Of a DNA stretch of 64,000 nucleotides, positions 52,116 through 60,339 are shown one piece after another. The position numbers were made by a program, and so were the translations under genes. The notes beneath the pieces were generated by a model. It was not told the origin of the DNA. It saw only the letters and a list, made by a program, of their open reading frames with translations, and made no database searches. Numbering within the stretch: position 1 is the stretch's first letter; every line of letters begins with the position of its first letter. The stretch covers positions 496,001-560,000 of the forward strand of contig CP049016.1 of the NCBI GenBank assembly GCA_004376055.2, in the 5' to 3' direction. The DNA is from Nitrospirales bacterium LBB_01 (lineage in GTDB: Bacteria; Nitrospirota; Thermodesulfovibrionia; Thermodesulfovibrionales; Magnetobacteriaceae).

Positions 52116-52977
52116 TATAAAACCAGCCCAAAAGCTGGTAAACGAGTTTGCTGCACGTGGAGTGATGCTGTCGCGTTCTCTTAATGAATTCTATGAGCAT
52201 GTCAGGGATTATTTCGTGTGTGAGGATGATGCCGGAGATATTATCGGCGTCTGTGCGTTGCATGTTCTGTGGGAGGATTTGGCTGAAATAAAGTCGCTTG
52301 CAGTAAAAGAAAGTGCTCAGAAAAAATCTATCGGAGCGGAGCTTTTAAAGCGCTGCATAAAAGATGCCGGAGCGCTTGGCATAAGCCGGGTCTTTGCCTT
52401 GACGTATGTGCCCGGGTTTTTCATAAAACACGGTTTTTCAGAGACGGATAAATCCGGGCTGCCTCAGAAAATCTGGGGAGACTGTTTAAAATGCCCGAAA
52501 TTTCCGGACTGCGACGAGCAGGCAGTCATTTTAGACTTACAAGAGGAACGCTCTTATGGAATCATTCCTGTGTATGAGCAAGACAGTGAGCCGCTTTTTC
52601 TTCTGATACAGCATAATGCCGGCCACTGGGCATTTCCCAAAGGACACGCAAATGCGGGTGAAACTCCAGTTGAAACAGCTAAAAGAGAAATGGAGGAGGA
52701 AACCGCCATAACTGATTATAAACTATATGAACACCCGCCATTTATTGAGCACTATATAGTCACAAGGCAAGGAAAGCCGGTTAATAAGACCGTCACGTAT
52801 TTCTTAGCATTTGTGAAAGAGAAAACCGTTAAGATTCAGGAATCTGAAATTGCAGATTACAAATGGGCTGACTACAGCGAGGCATTGGCAACAATTACGT
52901 TTAGGGAAGGGAAAGAGTTGTTATTTAAAGTCAACAACTGTTTAGTTAATTTCTCACAGAACGAAAGGGGTTTATGA
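52087..52977 (+). CDS. Fusion of ArgA-like GNAT acetyltransferase and Nudix hydrolase
   Basis: One 296-residue frame has two domains. Residues about 1-152 match the short ArgA-type N-acetyltransferase (KIRNALISDIKPAQKLVNEF, SLAVKESAQKKSIGAELLKR, GFFIKHGFSETD, plus Cys in CLKCPKFPDCDE). Residues about 157-290 are a Nudix domain of the bis(5'-nucleosyl)-tetraphosphatase type (GHWAFPKGHANAGETPVETA, then REMEEETAI); the usual Gly of the box is Ala. It starts at a TTG inside the oxidoreductase gamma gene. N-acetylglutamate formation is the likely GNAT activity; why Nudix is attached is unknown. Confidence 0.88.
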   Translation: MKIRNALISDIKPAQKLVNEFAARGVMLSRSLNEFYEHVRDYFVCEDDAGDIIGVCALHVLWEDLAEIKSLAVKESAQKKSIGAELLKRCIKDAGALGISRVFALTYVPGFFIKHGFSETDKSGLPQKIWGDCLKCPKFPDCDEQAVILDLQEERSYGIIPVYEQDSEPLFLLIQHNAGHWAFPKGHANAGETPVETAKREMEEETAITDYKLYEHPPFIEHYIVTRQGKPVNKTVTYFLAFVKEKTVKIQESEIADYKWADYSEALATITFREGKELLFKVNNCLVNFSQNERGL

Positions 52978-54422
52978 CTTACCTATATTCCGTATCTACT
53001 GGTTTAATTTTTTTTGGTTTTAAAAATGTTTTGAGACTTATGTTATTAGTGTTTGCTATGTGTTTTATGATAAGTTACTGTCCTCAAAGCAAATCTTATG
53101 CAGCAAATCAGACAGCAGATTCACATTTTGGCTATCTGGGAAACTACTATGGGCTGGTCGGTAACGAGGATGACGATGTCTTCTGGTACTATGCCCTGAC
53201 TAACCTGCCTTATTTTGAACCATTTGCGGATGTAGGCTTCAAATATGACAGGCCGCATCCAGGGCCCTTTGTCTGGGGCTTAATAGAGCATCAGAAGGGT
53301 ACATATGACTTCAGTATTCCTGATGCATATATCAGACAGGCACAGGAGCGCGGCATACTAGTGATGCCAACCATATGGCCTTATGCAGTTTGGGATCAGG
53401 CAAACAATGATATATCCATGTGTCTTGGCTCAAGGTGGGAGGCAGACTTGCCTATGTCCCGATGTAAGCCTTATGACGTGGATTCTTACACTCACTTTGT
53501 TAAAGCGCTTGTGGAAAGATATGGCACAAGAGGAGCAAACAGTATGCCTGGATTGACAACTCCCATAAAACATTGGGAGGTGTTAAATGAGCCGGAAACA
53601 TCCTTTCAAACTACTCATATAGGTCTTCGGCCTATGGTTTTTTTCAGAGGTAGTCAGGATGACTATTACGAGGTGCTGACAAACACAGCCGCAGCCATTA
53701 AAGAAATAGATCCTGACGCTCAGGTTCTAAACGGCGGAGCCACATCCATAGCAGCAGCTTCCTTTTATTGGGAGAAAGTGTTTAGTTACGGACTTCCAAA
53801 TGTGGACATAGGGAATTACCACTATGATCCCTACTTTGATGACGGCATGGAGGCAGCGTCCTCTTCATGGTACAATTTCTTTACCTCTTACGGTAAAAAA
53901 ACTCCATGGTTGACTGAGTACCGCGTTTTTAATATACAAGTTTCAGAAACATCCCCCTGCGGCACTCCCTTTACGGCGGACAATTACTGTCAGGCACAAC
54001 AACTTGTAAAGGGTTATGTAAAAATTTTCAATAACGGTACCGATAAAATTTTCTATACGTATTATATGATGCAAAACCAGGGCCTGGTAGCAATAGACGG
54101 GGTAAAAAGACCGGCCTTTTACGCTCTAAGGCTGCTTATACAAAAGATAGATTACTTCACCTCAGTAACCACCGTTGCACCGCATGATAATGTAAACTAT
54201 TTTGCTTACAAGTTTACTGTAAGTGATAAGCCTGTGTATGTTATATGGTCATCTGAGGACAACAAGACTGTTTCTCTAAGTTTAGATAATTCCACTGTCA
54301 CAAGTGTTAAAATAACAAATTCCGTGCCGGATAACGATACCTTGCAACAACAGTACGTAAGTGTTAGCAACTCAACGGCAACGTTTGATGTGTCCACCAC
54401 GCCTGTTTACGTAGAGGAGTAG
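52974..54422 (+). CDS. Secreted clan-A glycoside hydrolase-like protein
   Basis: The 482-residue protein starts at ATGA overlapping the Nudix fusion stop, has an N-terminal hydrophobic signal (a second ATG at 53040 gives a shorter one), and then a TIM barrel. It carries the acid/base-type motif HWEVLNEPE (Glu206) and a second Glu in PWLTEYRVF (Glu315), as in clan GH-A enzymes such as GH39/GH5. A beta-rich C-terminal domain follows from about residue 390. Substrate is not evident. Export and position near glycosyltransferase genes suggest a polysaccharide or cell-surface role. Confidence 0.75.
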   Translation: MTYLYSVSTGLIFFGFKNVLRLMLLVFAMCFMISYCPQSKSYAANQTADSHFGYLGNYYGLVGNEDDDVFWYYALTNLPYFEPFADVGFKYDRPHPGPFVWGLIEHQKGTYDFSIPDAYIRQAQERGILVMPTIWPYAVWDQANNDISMCLGSRWEADLPMSRCKPYDVDSYTHFVKALVERYGTRGANSMPGLTTPIKHWEVLNEPETSFQTTHIGLRPMVFFRGSQDDYYEVLTNTAAAIKEIDPDAQVLNGGATSIAAASFYWEKVFSYGLPNVDIGNYHYDPYFDDGMEAASSSWYNFFTSYGKKTPWLTEYRVFNIQVSETSPCGTPFTADNYCQAQQLVKGYVKIFNNGTDKIFYTYYMMQNQGLVAIDGVKRPAFYALRLLIQKIDYFTSVTTVAPHDNVNYFAYKFTVSDKPVYVIWSSEDNKTVSLSLDNSTVTSVKITNSVPDNDTLQQQYVSVSNSTATFDVSTTPVYVEE

Positions 54423-54425
54423 GCT

Positions 54426-54869
54426 CTATGCGGTAGTGTGGAACAGGTTGCTTGAAATTTCCTTAAGAACCTTAGACATTTTAATATATTCCTCAGGCGG
54501 TATCTGGCTGACAACATTGCCCTTTGAGTCTTCCACCTTGATGACAACATTTCTGTTGTCATCAACGGCAAAATAAGCCTTGCCCGCAGCCTGCTGTATA
54601 GCAGAACTTTTATCTTTACTCTTACCGGCGCTATCCTCTATCTTTCTTACTACCGCTGAGATACCCTTGTCAGTGCTTTTAACCTGAGCGTCAGGAAGAA
54701 CCCCTCTATTAGGAGAAGTAGAGGTATCCTGCTGGTTGGCAGCGCTGCCGCTTGTAGCGGCAGTCTTATCCGCAACAGGAACCTGCCTGCGGTTGCCGTC
54801 CGTCTCAGCCGTGTTTTGCACCGGCTGGGAATAACCCGGTATGTTAGTATTGTATGCTTTTATGTCCAT
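54426..54869 (-). CDS. flaG: FlaG-family flagellar protein
   Basis: The 147-residue protein has a disordered Gln/Ser/Thr-rich N-terminal half and a FlaG domain at the end: YFAVDDNRNVVIKVEDSKG, then NVVSQIPPEEYIKMSKVLKE. FlaG influences flagellar filament length. No other flagellar gene is in the window apart from a possible companion upstream. Its 137-base leader contains an unusual set of inverted repeats. Confidence 0.85.
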   Translation of the reverse strand: MDIKAYNTNIPGYSQPVQNTAETDGNRRQVPVADKTAATSGSAANQQDTSTSPNRGVLPDAQVKSTDKGISAVVRKIEDSAGKSKDKSSAIQQAAGKAYFAVDDNRNVVIKVEDSKGNVVSQIPPEEYIKMSKVLKEISSNLFHTTA

Positions 54870-54927
54870 AATGCCATCCTTGACAAAAAGACAATTGTCT
54901 CATAACAACCACCTTTTAACAATTTCA

Positions 54928-54990
54928 GCGTCCACGGGCAACCAGCCAAAAACGCTGTTCCACATGCAATTACCATGTGGACGCCTGCCC
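54928..54990 (-). promoter_or_regulatory. Possible structured leader of flaG
   Basis: On the minus strand, GCGTCCAC (54984-54977) can pair with GTGGACGC (54935-54928), and GGGCA (54990-54986) can pair with TGCCC (54940-54936). The two pairings cross each other. A local hairpin (CCACATG/CATGTGG, 54980-54960) competes with the first. This arrangement resembles switching RNA structures, but matches no riboswitch class I know. Confidence 0.35.
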
Positions 54991-55006
54991 TTTGCCATAA
55001 TTCCCT

Positions 55007-55372
55007 CTACCCTGTAATAGAAGCCTGAGCTTTTCTCGCTGTTTCCTCAGGTTTCTTAGTCGGTGTTGCTGCGTTTGCCTGGGCATTTTTTGCCTCTTGA
55101 GACAAATTCACCACTGCTGCACCACCTGCTGCCTCAGTTGCCTTTGTTCCGGCTGACTCTGTTGCCTCATCTTTACTGCCGGCATTTGCTGCCTTAGCTG
55201 CATCAGATATCTTTACAACAGCCGCTGCGTTTGTCTTTTGGGAATTCTGCTCTTTCTCATTGTTCTGCTGTACCTGTCGTTTGTTTTGCTGTGCTGCCTG
55301 ATCATACGCATTTACCTTGCCCTGCGTCACTCCCTGTGTCTGATTATTGACGTTTCCTACCATTTTACTCAC
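55007..55372 (-). CDS. Low-complexity protein, possibly flagellum-associated
   Basis: I do not recognise a family. The 121-residue protein is rich in Gln, Ala, Asn and Lys, with no signal peptide or membrane segment. Two short motifs, AAVVKISDAAKAANAG and AAVVNLSQEAKNAQ, are of the VxISxxA type seen in small flagellar proteins. It is upstream of flaG on the same strand with a leader between them. The ATG at 55372 has AAGGGGGG close upstream. A long low-complexity frame can be spurious, but the strong Shine-Dalgarno supports it. Confidence 0.6.
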   Translation of the reverse strand: MSKMVGNVNNQTQGVTQGKVNAYDQAAQQNKRQVQQNNEKEQNSQKTNAAAVVKISDAAKAANAGSKDEATESAGTKATEAAGGAAVVNLSQEAKNAQANAATPTKKPEETARKAQASITG

Positions 55373-55484
55373 CCCCCTTGCTATTACTAATAGTATTACT
55401 TCTTATATCGGTTAATATTGTAAAAACTTTAGCCCATTTAAAATTTTTTTTATTGCCTATGCAGTTAGCTCCGCAAACAAAAAA

Positions 55485-55583
55485 ATGGATTCCTGCCTTC
55501 GCAGGAATGACAAGAAAAAAAGGAATGACAAAAAAAAGAAATTGCCCCCCCTTTGTCATTCCCGCCTACGAGCGGGAATCCAG
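55485..55583. repeat. Dispersed hairpin repeat, copy 7
   Basis: The arms are 55486-55511 (left end TGGATTCC, so CTGG is changed to ATGG) and 55555-55583. It lies between the low-complexity gene and the second kinase cluster. Confidence 0.9.
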
Positions 55584-55649
55584 TCCTTTTAACTGTATCA
55601 TTTGCAGACTGAAAGAAATTTACAGGAGTTAACTCAATAAACATTTTTT

Positions 55650-56405
55650 TTAATCCCCGCTTGCACTATGAATAAGGATAGCCACACCCATGTTTCTTTT
55701 ACTCTCATCGGTAATTGAAATAGCGCTGAAGTCTATCTTAAGCTGTGCTCCTTTTTTATTGGTTAGCAAACTGTTTTTGGAAATAACCATGCCCTCCTGA
55801 AGAACTTTCTTTACAGGATGCTCATGTGATACATTAAAAACTTCTGTTATCTCCTCCCCTATCGCCTCTTTCATAGTCCAACCGGTGATAGTGGCAGCCT
55901 CAGCATTCATAAACGTGACCGTACCGTTTATATCAGTTGTTATCAGAGCTGCCGACATAAGTTTCAAAGTGGCCAGTAGCCAATTTTCGCTTGCTTTTAA
56001 TTTTCTCTCCAGCTCGTGCTTATACACGGCTATCTCGATTGCTATTAAAAGCTCCCTCTGTTCAAACGGTTTTAGGATATAGCCGTAGGGTTCGGTTATT
56101 TTGGCGCGTCTTAGCGTATCATTGTCTGAGTATGCTGTAAGAAATATCACCGGTATGTCGTGGGCGTTGCGAATTTTATCGGCTGTCTCCACCCCGTCCA
56201 TATCGCCCTTTAACACTATGTCCATAAGCACAAGGTCTGGGTCAAGCTCCCCAGCTCTTTTTATCGCATCTACCCCAGTTGAGACCACATCTGCCACATC
56301 ATACCCCAAGTCTTTCAGCCGCTCGCATATGTTCATAGCCACGATGCTTTCGTCCTCTACAACCAGAATTCTTGATTGTGAAAAGTTTCCCGGATTTTCA
56401 ACCAT
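55650..56405 (-). CDS. Receiver-PAS protein
   Basis: The 251-residue protein has a receiver domain (residues about 10-130, Asp in LVLMDIVLKGDMDG, with the KP pair) and a PAS domain (about 135-245, LMSAALITTDINGTVTFMNA). No output domain follows. It is the last gene of a kinase cluster transcribed leftward and may receive phosphate from the two kinases upstream. Such receiver-PAS proteins can act as adaptors. Confidence 0.85.
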   Translation of the reverse strand: MVENPGNFSQSRILVVEDESIVAMNICERLKDLGYDVADVVSTGVDAIKRAGELDPDLVLMDIVLKGDMDGVETADKIRNAHDIPVIFLTAYSDNDTLRRAKITEPYGYILKPFEQRELLIAIEIAVYKHELERKLKASENWLLATLKLMSAALITTDINGTVTFMNAEAATITGWTMKEAIGEEITEVFNVSHEHPVKKVLQEGMVISKNSLLTNKKGAQLKIDFSAISITDESKRNMGVAILIHSASGD

Positions 56406-56433
56406 AATATGTCTCCTCTTTGTCAGGTGTCAC

Positions 56434-57675
56434 CTATCTTCTCTTATCATATTTTAATTCCTTAAATTTTATCAAATATTTAGCGCCGCCATCTCCCTCA
56501 TAATCTATGGAACCCTCCAACTGATCGACCACAAGGGCGTTAACAAGCCTAAGTCCCAGTGATTTAACGCTTTTTGGATCAAACCCATCCGGCAGTCCTA
56601 CGCCATTGTCGCCTATTGTCAGGGAAAAACCGTCATCCTCGTCCCTTTTCAGATAAACACTCAGAATACCATCCACGCCGTTTTTAAAAGCATATTTAAG
56701 CGAATTTGATACCAGTTCGTTTATTATCAGCCCGCATGGCACGGCAGTATCCACCCCTATTGATATATCCTCTATGTCGGTATCCAAAAATATGACTGAT
56801 GTGCTGAGGTTATATGACTGGTAAAGATGGTTTAGCAGGCTTGGAATGTATCGTGAGAAATTTATAATAGACAAATCATCAGACTGATATAGTTTTTCAT
56901 GTATCAGGGCCATGGTTTTAAGACGGTTCTGACTGTCTTTAAACATGTCAAGAAGTTCAGTGCTATTGATATACTTTGACTGTAAGTCAAGAAGTGACGA
57001 CACTATCTGAAGATTATTTTTTACCCTGTGATGGATTTCCTTAAGCAAGACCTCTTTTTCCCTGAGTGAGAGACTGATTTTCTCCTCAGCCTTTTTCCGT
57101 TGTACAATCTCAACCTGCAGCTGCTCATTTGAAAGCTCAAGCTCCGCTGTGCGCTTGTGCACAAGTTCTTCTAAATGGTACCGGTATATGCGGAGTTCGT
57201 CCTCCATTTTTGTACGCTCAAGGAGCTCGCATCTCAAATTTTCTCCAACCTGCTTAAGGGCTATTGAGTGCTTTACCAGCCCCTTTAGTTCATAGACGTT
57301 AAACGGCTTGTGCAAAAAAGCGCCAATTCCCAGATCAAAACACCGCTGCATATCCTCATCGCTGCCATGCCCGGTAAGTACAATTACGGAGGCCGGGTCA
57401 TCCGGAGAAAGCTGCAGGTTCTCTAAAAACTCAATACCGTCCATAACCGGCATCTTTAAATCCAGGATTACCAGCATAGGTTTGACTTCAGAGTACAAAC
57501 GAAGTCCCTCTTTGCCGTTTTTTGCAGAATAGATTTTATATCCGGAGTCTCTCAGATGCTTCTTTATCGCCTCTATCACGACCTGTTCGTCATCCAGCAC
57601 CAGTATTCTGACATCTTCTGTCCCGGACGTGTTGACCTCAGATGCGGCTATTCTACTCTCCAACAGTTTCCTCAC
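56434..57675 (-). CDS. Receiver-HisKA_2 histidine kinase
   Basis: The 413-residue protein has a receiver (residues about 22-140, Asp in LVILDLKMP), a coiled coil (LVHKRTAELELSNEQLQVEI), HisKA_2 (LLKEIHHRVKNNLQIVSSLL) and HATPase (NELVSNSLKYAF, DNGVGLPDGF). It overlaps the end of the upstream PAS kinase by 23 bases. Architecture is like 18144-19172 in the first cluster. Confidence 0.88.
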   Translation of the reverse strand: MRKLLESRIAASEVNTSGTEDVRILVLDDEQVVIEAIKKHLRDSGYKIYSAKNGKEGLRLYSEVKPMLVILDLKMPVMDGIEFLENLQLSPDDPASVIVLTGHGSDEDMQRCFDLGIGAFLHKPFNVYELKGLVKHSIALKQVGENLRCELLERTKMEDELRIYRYHLEELVHKRTAELELSNEQLQVEIVQRKKAEEKISLSLREKEVLLKEIHHRVKNNLQIVSSLLDLQSKYINSTELLDMFKDSQNRLKTMALIHEKLYQSDDLSIINFSRYIPSLLNHLYQSYNLSTSVIFLDTDIEDISIGVDTAVPCGLIINELVSNSLKYAFKNGVDGILSVYLKRDEDDGFSLTIGDNGVGLPDGFDPKSVKSLGLRLVNALVVDQLEGSIDYEGDGGAKYLIKFKELKYDKRR

Positions 57676-60199
57676 AAGCTGGAATTTTAATTGTAAACAC
57701 AGTTCCTTTATTTTTTACGGATTCACAGGCGATAGTTCCATTGTGTTCGCTTATTATGCCATAAACAATGGAAAGCCCAAGTCCTGTGCCTTTGCCTACC
57801 TCTTTTGTAGTAAAAAAGGGTTCAAATATTTTATCCAGATTTTCGGGGTCTATCCCTGATGCATTATCGGAAATCTTAATAACTACCCACTTGCGCTTCT
57901 CAGAGCTAAGAGACACGTTAACTTTAATTGTGGGGTTGGCAGTGCCTTTAGGGAAAGCATCCATAGCGTTTTGAAGCAGGTTGATAAACACCTGTTCCAG
58001 TTGGTTAGCGCTTCCTGGCACACAGGGAAGCTCGTTTTTTTCCAGAGTTCTCTGTAATTTAATGTTTTTAAGACGTATCCTCTCCCCGATAAGCAACATG
58101 GTGTTATTCAGCACAGTTTCTATATTTACAGGCGTTAGTTCAAGGTCGTCACGCCGGCCAAAAGTTCTTAGATGCTGAATTATATCGACAATTCGTCCGA
58201 CCTGCTTGTAGGCAGTCCCGGCATCCTTTTGAACTTCTTTTTCATCAAGCCGCTGTTTTCTTATATCAAGCAAGAGCCCCTGTATGAAACTGCTTATGTA
58301 GGTTAGGGGTTGGTTTATTTCATGCGCTATGCCTGTTGCTATCTCACCGAGGGTTGCCATTTTTGAGGCAGATAGCATCTTTAACTGTATCCGCTGGGTC
58401 TCTTCCTCGAGCTTTTTTATATCGCGCATATCATGAACCACTATTATAGTCTCTTCATTTTTTTTGCCCAGTCTTGACAAGTTAACCAACACTGGAATCG
58501 TCTGTCCGGTTTTTGTCCTGACAGTCATAAACTCATCCTTTGCTTTTTCATGTGTCCTGACCTCATTTATGACTGTCTCAAGATTCTCTGAAAAGACACT
58601 TTTTATGTCCTTTCCGACAAGTTCTTTTTCCTTGTATTCAAGCATTATACACGCAGAGAGATTAACTCTCCTTATTGTGAAAGAAGAATTTATAACAAAC
58701 AGGGCGTCTGTCAGCGATGTAAGCACACTTTCAAGATATGAAGCAGCATGGTAAAGCTGAGCAGTACGCTCTTTTACTCGCAGTTCAAGGTCGTCATTGA
58801 GGCGTTTCAGGGTATCTTCGGCTTTCTTTATTTCCGTAAGATCATGGAAAATACCACGTGCTGCAGATGGTTTCCCATGCTCGTAGCTATAGCTTACGCT
58901 GCCAAGCACCGATATATGCCGCCCATGTTTTGTGATAAACACGGTTTCAAACCTGTTTGCATGGCCTGTTGTAAGGATTTCATGAAGTACAGCATCGTAT
59001 TCACTGAGGAAGTCGGGATGAATTATCTCTGACATGTTAAGCGTTTCAACCTCCTGTGTGTCGTAACCAAGAGTGATAAGCCACGAGCGGTTGACGTACT
59101 TAAACCTACCCTGCATATCAACAATCTGAATCATATCGTATGCGTTATCAAAGAAATCTGCCAGTCGCTCTTTGTTTTTTCTAAGAGCCTCCTCGGCAAG
59201 TTTTCGTTCCGTTATGTCCGTTATAAGGCCGTCGTACGCTATCATGACGCCATCTTTATCGTGTCTTGGAACAGGAGTGTTTCTCACCCACCGGATTGAG
59301 CCGTCTTTGTGAATAATCCTATGCTCCACAGGCTGCACCTGTTCGCCTCTTAGTGTTTTTCCAGCCATATCTGAGGCATTGTGACGGTCCTCGGGGTGAA
59401 TCATCCGATACCAGAGGAAGGAATCTTGTGCATACTCCTCCGATGTGTAGCCGGTAACGGCAAGACAGCCCGGACCGTGACCGGTTGATACGGCTCTGCC
59501 CTCACTGACATCCACTGTGTATATGTAGTCGGTAGTGGCATTAAGCAGGTGTTTGTACCGCTGTTCGCTAAGCTTTAAAGCCTCATCGGTACGGCGGCGT
59601 TCGGTTATATCAGAGATAAGTCCATCGTATGCAATTAAGGCGCCTTCTTTGTCACGGCGAGGAACTATGGTGTTTCTTACCCATCGGATGGTGCCGTCTT
59701 TGTTGGTGATCCGGTGCTCGATGGAGGGCATTATATCGCCTGCCAGAACCCGGCGAGTCATCTCCATAACAGAGTGGCGATCCTCGGCATGTATCATCTG
59801 ATACCACAGGAAGGGGTCACGGACGTACTCCTCAGAGGTATAGCCGGTGACTGCCACACAGCCCGGCCCGTGGCTGGTTGATACGGCCTCGCCATCCACA
59901 ACATCGACGGTATAAATATAATCCGTAATAGCGCCCAGTAGATGTTTGTAGCGATGTTCACTAAGTCTTAGCGCCTCTTCTATTTGTTTACGTTCAGTAA
60001 TTTCAAGTTGAAGTTTTTTATTTATGTTGTCAAGCTCTATGGTTCGCTGGTAGATTCGCTCCTGGAGTGCGATGTTACTTTCAAAAAGAGAAGTTATATT
60101 GCTCTCAACGCGGTCTTTCAGGGATTTTCTCAGATTTTCCACAAACGAGAGTTTATTCCTTATTGTTTTTATCTTATCATCCAGCTCTTCACTTATCAT
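57653..60199 (-). CDS. Multi-PAS histidine kinase with duplicated PAS pair
   Basis: The 848-residue soluble protein has an N-terminal coiled coil (residues about 1-75), four PAS domains (about 85-205, 215-335, 340-460 and 490-605), a HisKA domain with phosphoacceptor His in GIAHEINQPLTY, and HATPase (NAMDAFPKG, DNASGIDPENL, FEPFFTTKEVGKGTGLGLS). PAS1 and PAS2 are close repeats of each other (both contain HGPGC and AVTGYTSEEY), a recent tandem duplication. Without membrane segments it should sense a cytoplasmic signal. It is the first gene of the second kinase cluster. Confidence 0.9.
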   Translation of the reverse strand: MISEELDDKIKTIRNKLSFVENLRKSLKDRVESNITSLFESNIALQERIYQRTIELDNINKKLQLEITERKQIEEALRLSEHRYKHLLGAITDYIYTVDVVDGEAVSTSHGPGCVAVTGYTSEEYVRDPFLWYQMIHAEDRHSVMEMTRRVLAGDIMPSIEHRITNKDGTIRWVRNTIVPRRDKEGALIAYDGLISDITERRRTDEALKLSEQRYKHLLNATTDYIYTVDVSEGRAVSTGHGPGCLAVTGYTSEEYAQDSFLWYRMIHPEDRHNASDMAGKTLRGEQVQPVEHRIIHKDGSIRWVRNTPVPRHDKDGVMIAYDGLITDITERKLAEEALRKNKERLADFFDNAYDMIQIVDMQGRFKYVNRSWLITLGYDTQEVETLNMSEIIHPDFLSEYDAVLHEILTTGHANRFETVFITKHGRHISVLGSVSYSYEHGKPSAARGIFHDLTEIKKAEDTLKRLNDDLELRVKERTAQLYHAASYLESVLTSLTDALFVINSSFTIRRVNLSACIMLEYKEKELVGKDIKSVFSENLETVINEVRTHEKAKDEFMTVRTKTGQTIPVLVNLSRLGKKNEETIIVVHDMRDIKKLEEETQRIQLKMLSASKMATLGEIATGIAHEINQPLTYISSFIQGLLLDIRKQRLDEKEVQKDAGTAYKQVGRIVDIIQHLRTFGRRDDLELTPVNIETVLNNTMLLIGERIRLKNIKLQRTLEKNELPCVPGSANQLEQVFINLLQNAMDAFPKGTANPTIKVNVSLSSEKRKWVVIKISDNASGIDPENLDKIFEPFFTTKEVGKGTGLGLSIVYGIISEHNGTIACESVKNKGTVFTIKIPACEETVGE

Positions 60200-60339
60200 C
60201 GCTCTTACCTGCTGTGTAACTCCTTTTCTGCTATCTACTACACCAGTATCTATTATAACACATATATATTTTGGTTTTTTGTCAAATTTCGCGGGATAGA
60301 AAAAAAGTAGAAGCCGCAGTCATCTTTATTTGAAAGATA

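Noticed and set aside
9534-55583. CRISPR array
   Set aside because: The repeated arms are kilobases apart, palindromic in themselves and not interleaved with unique spacers of constant size; no cas genes.
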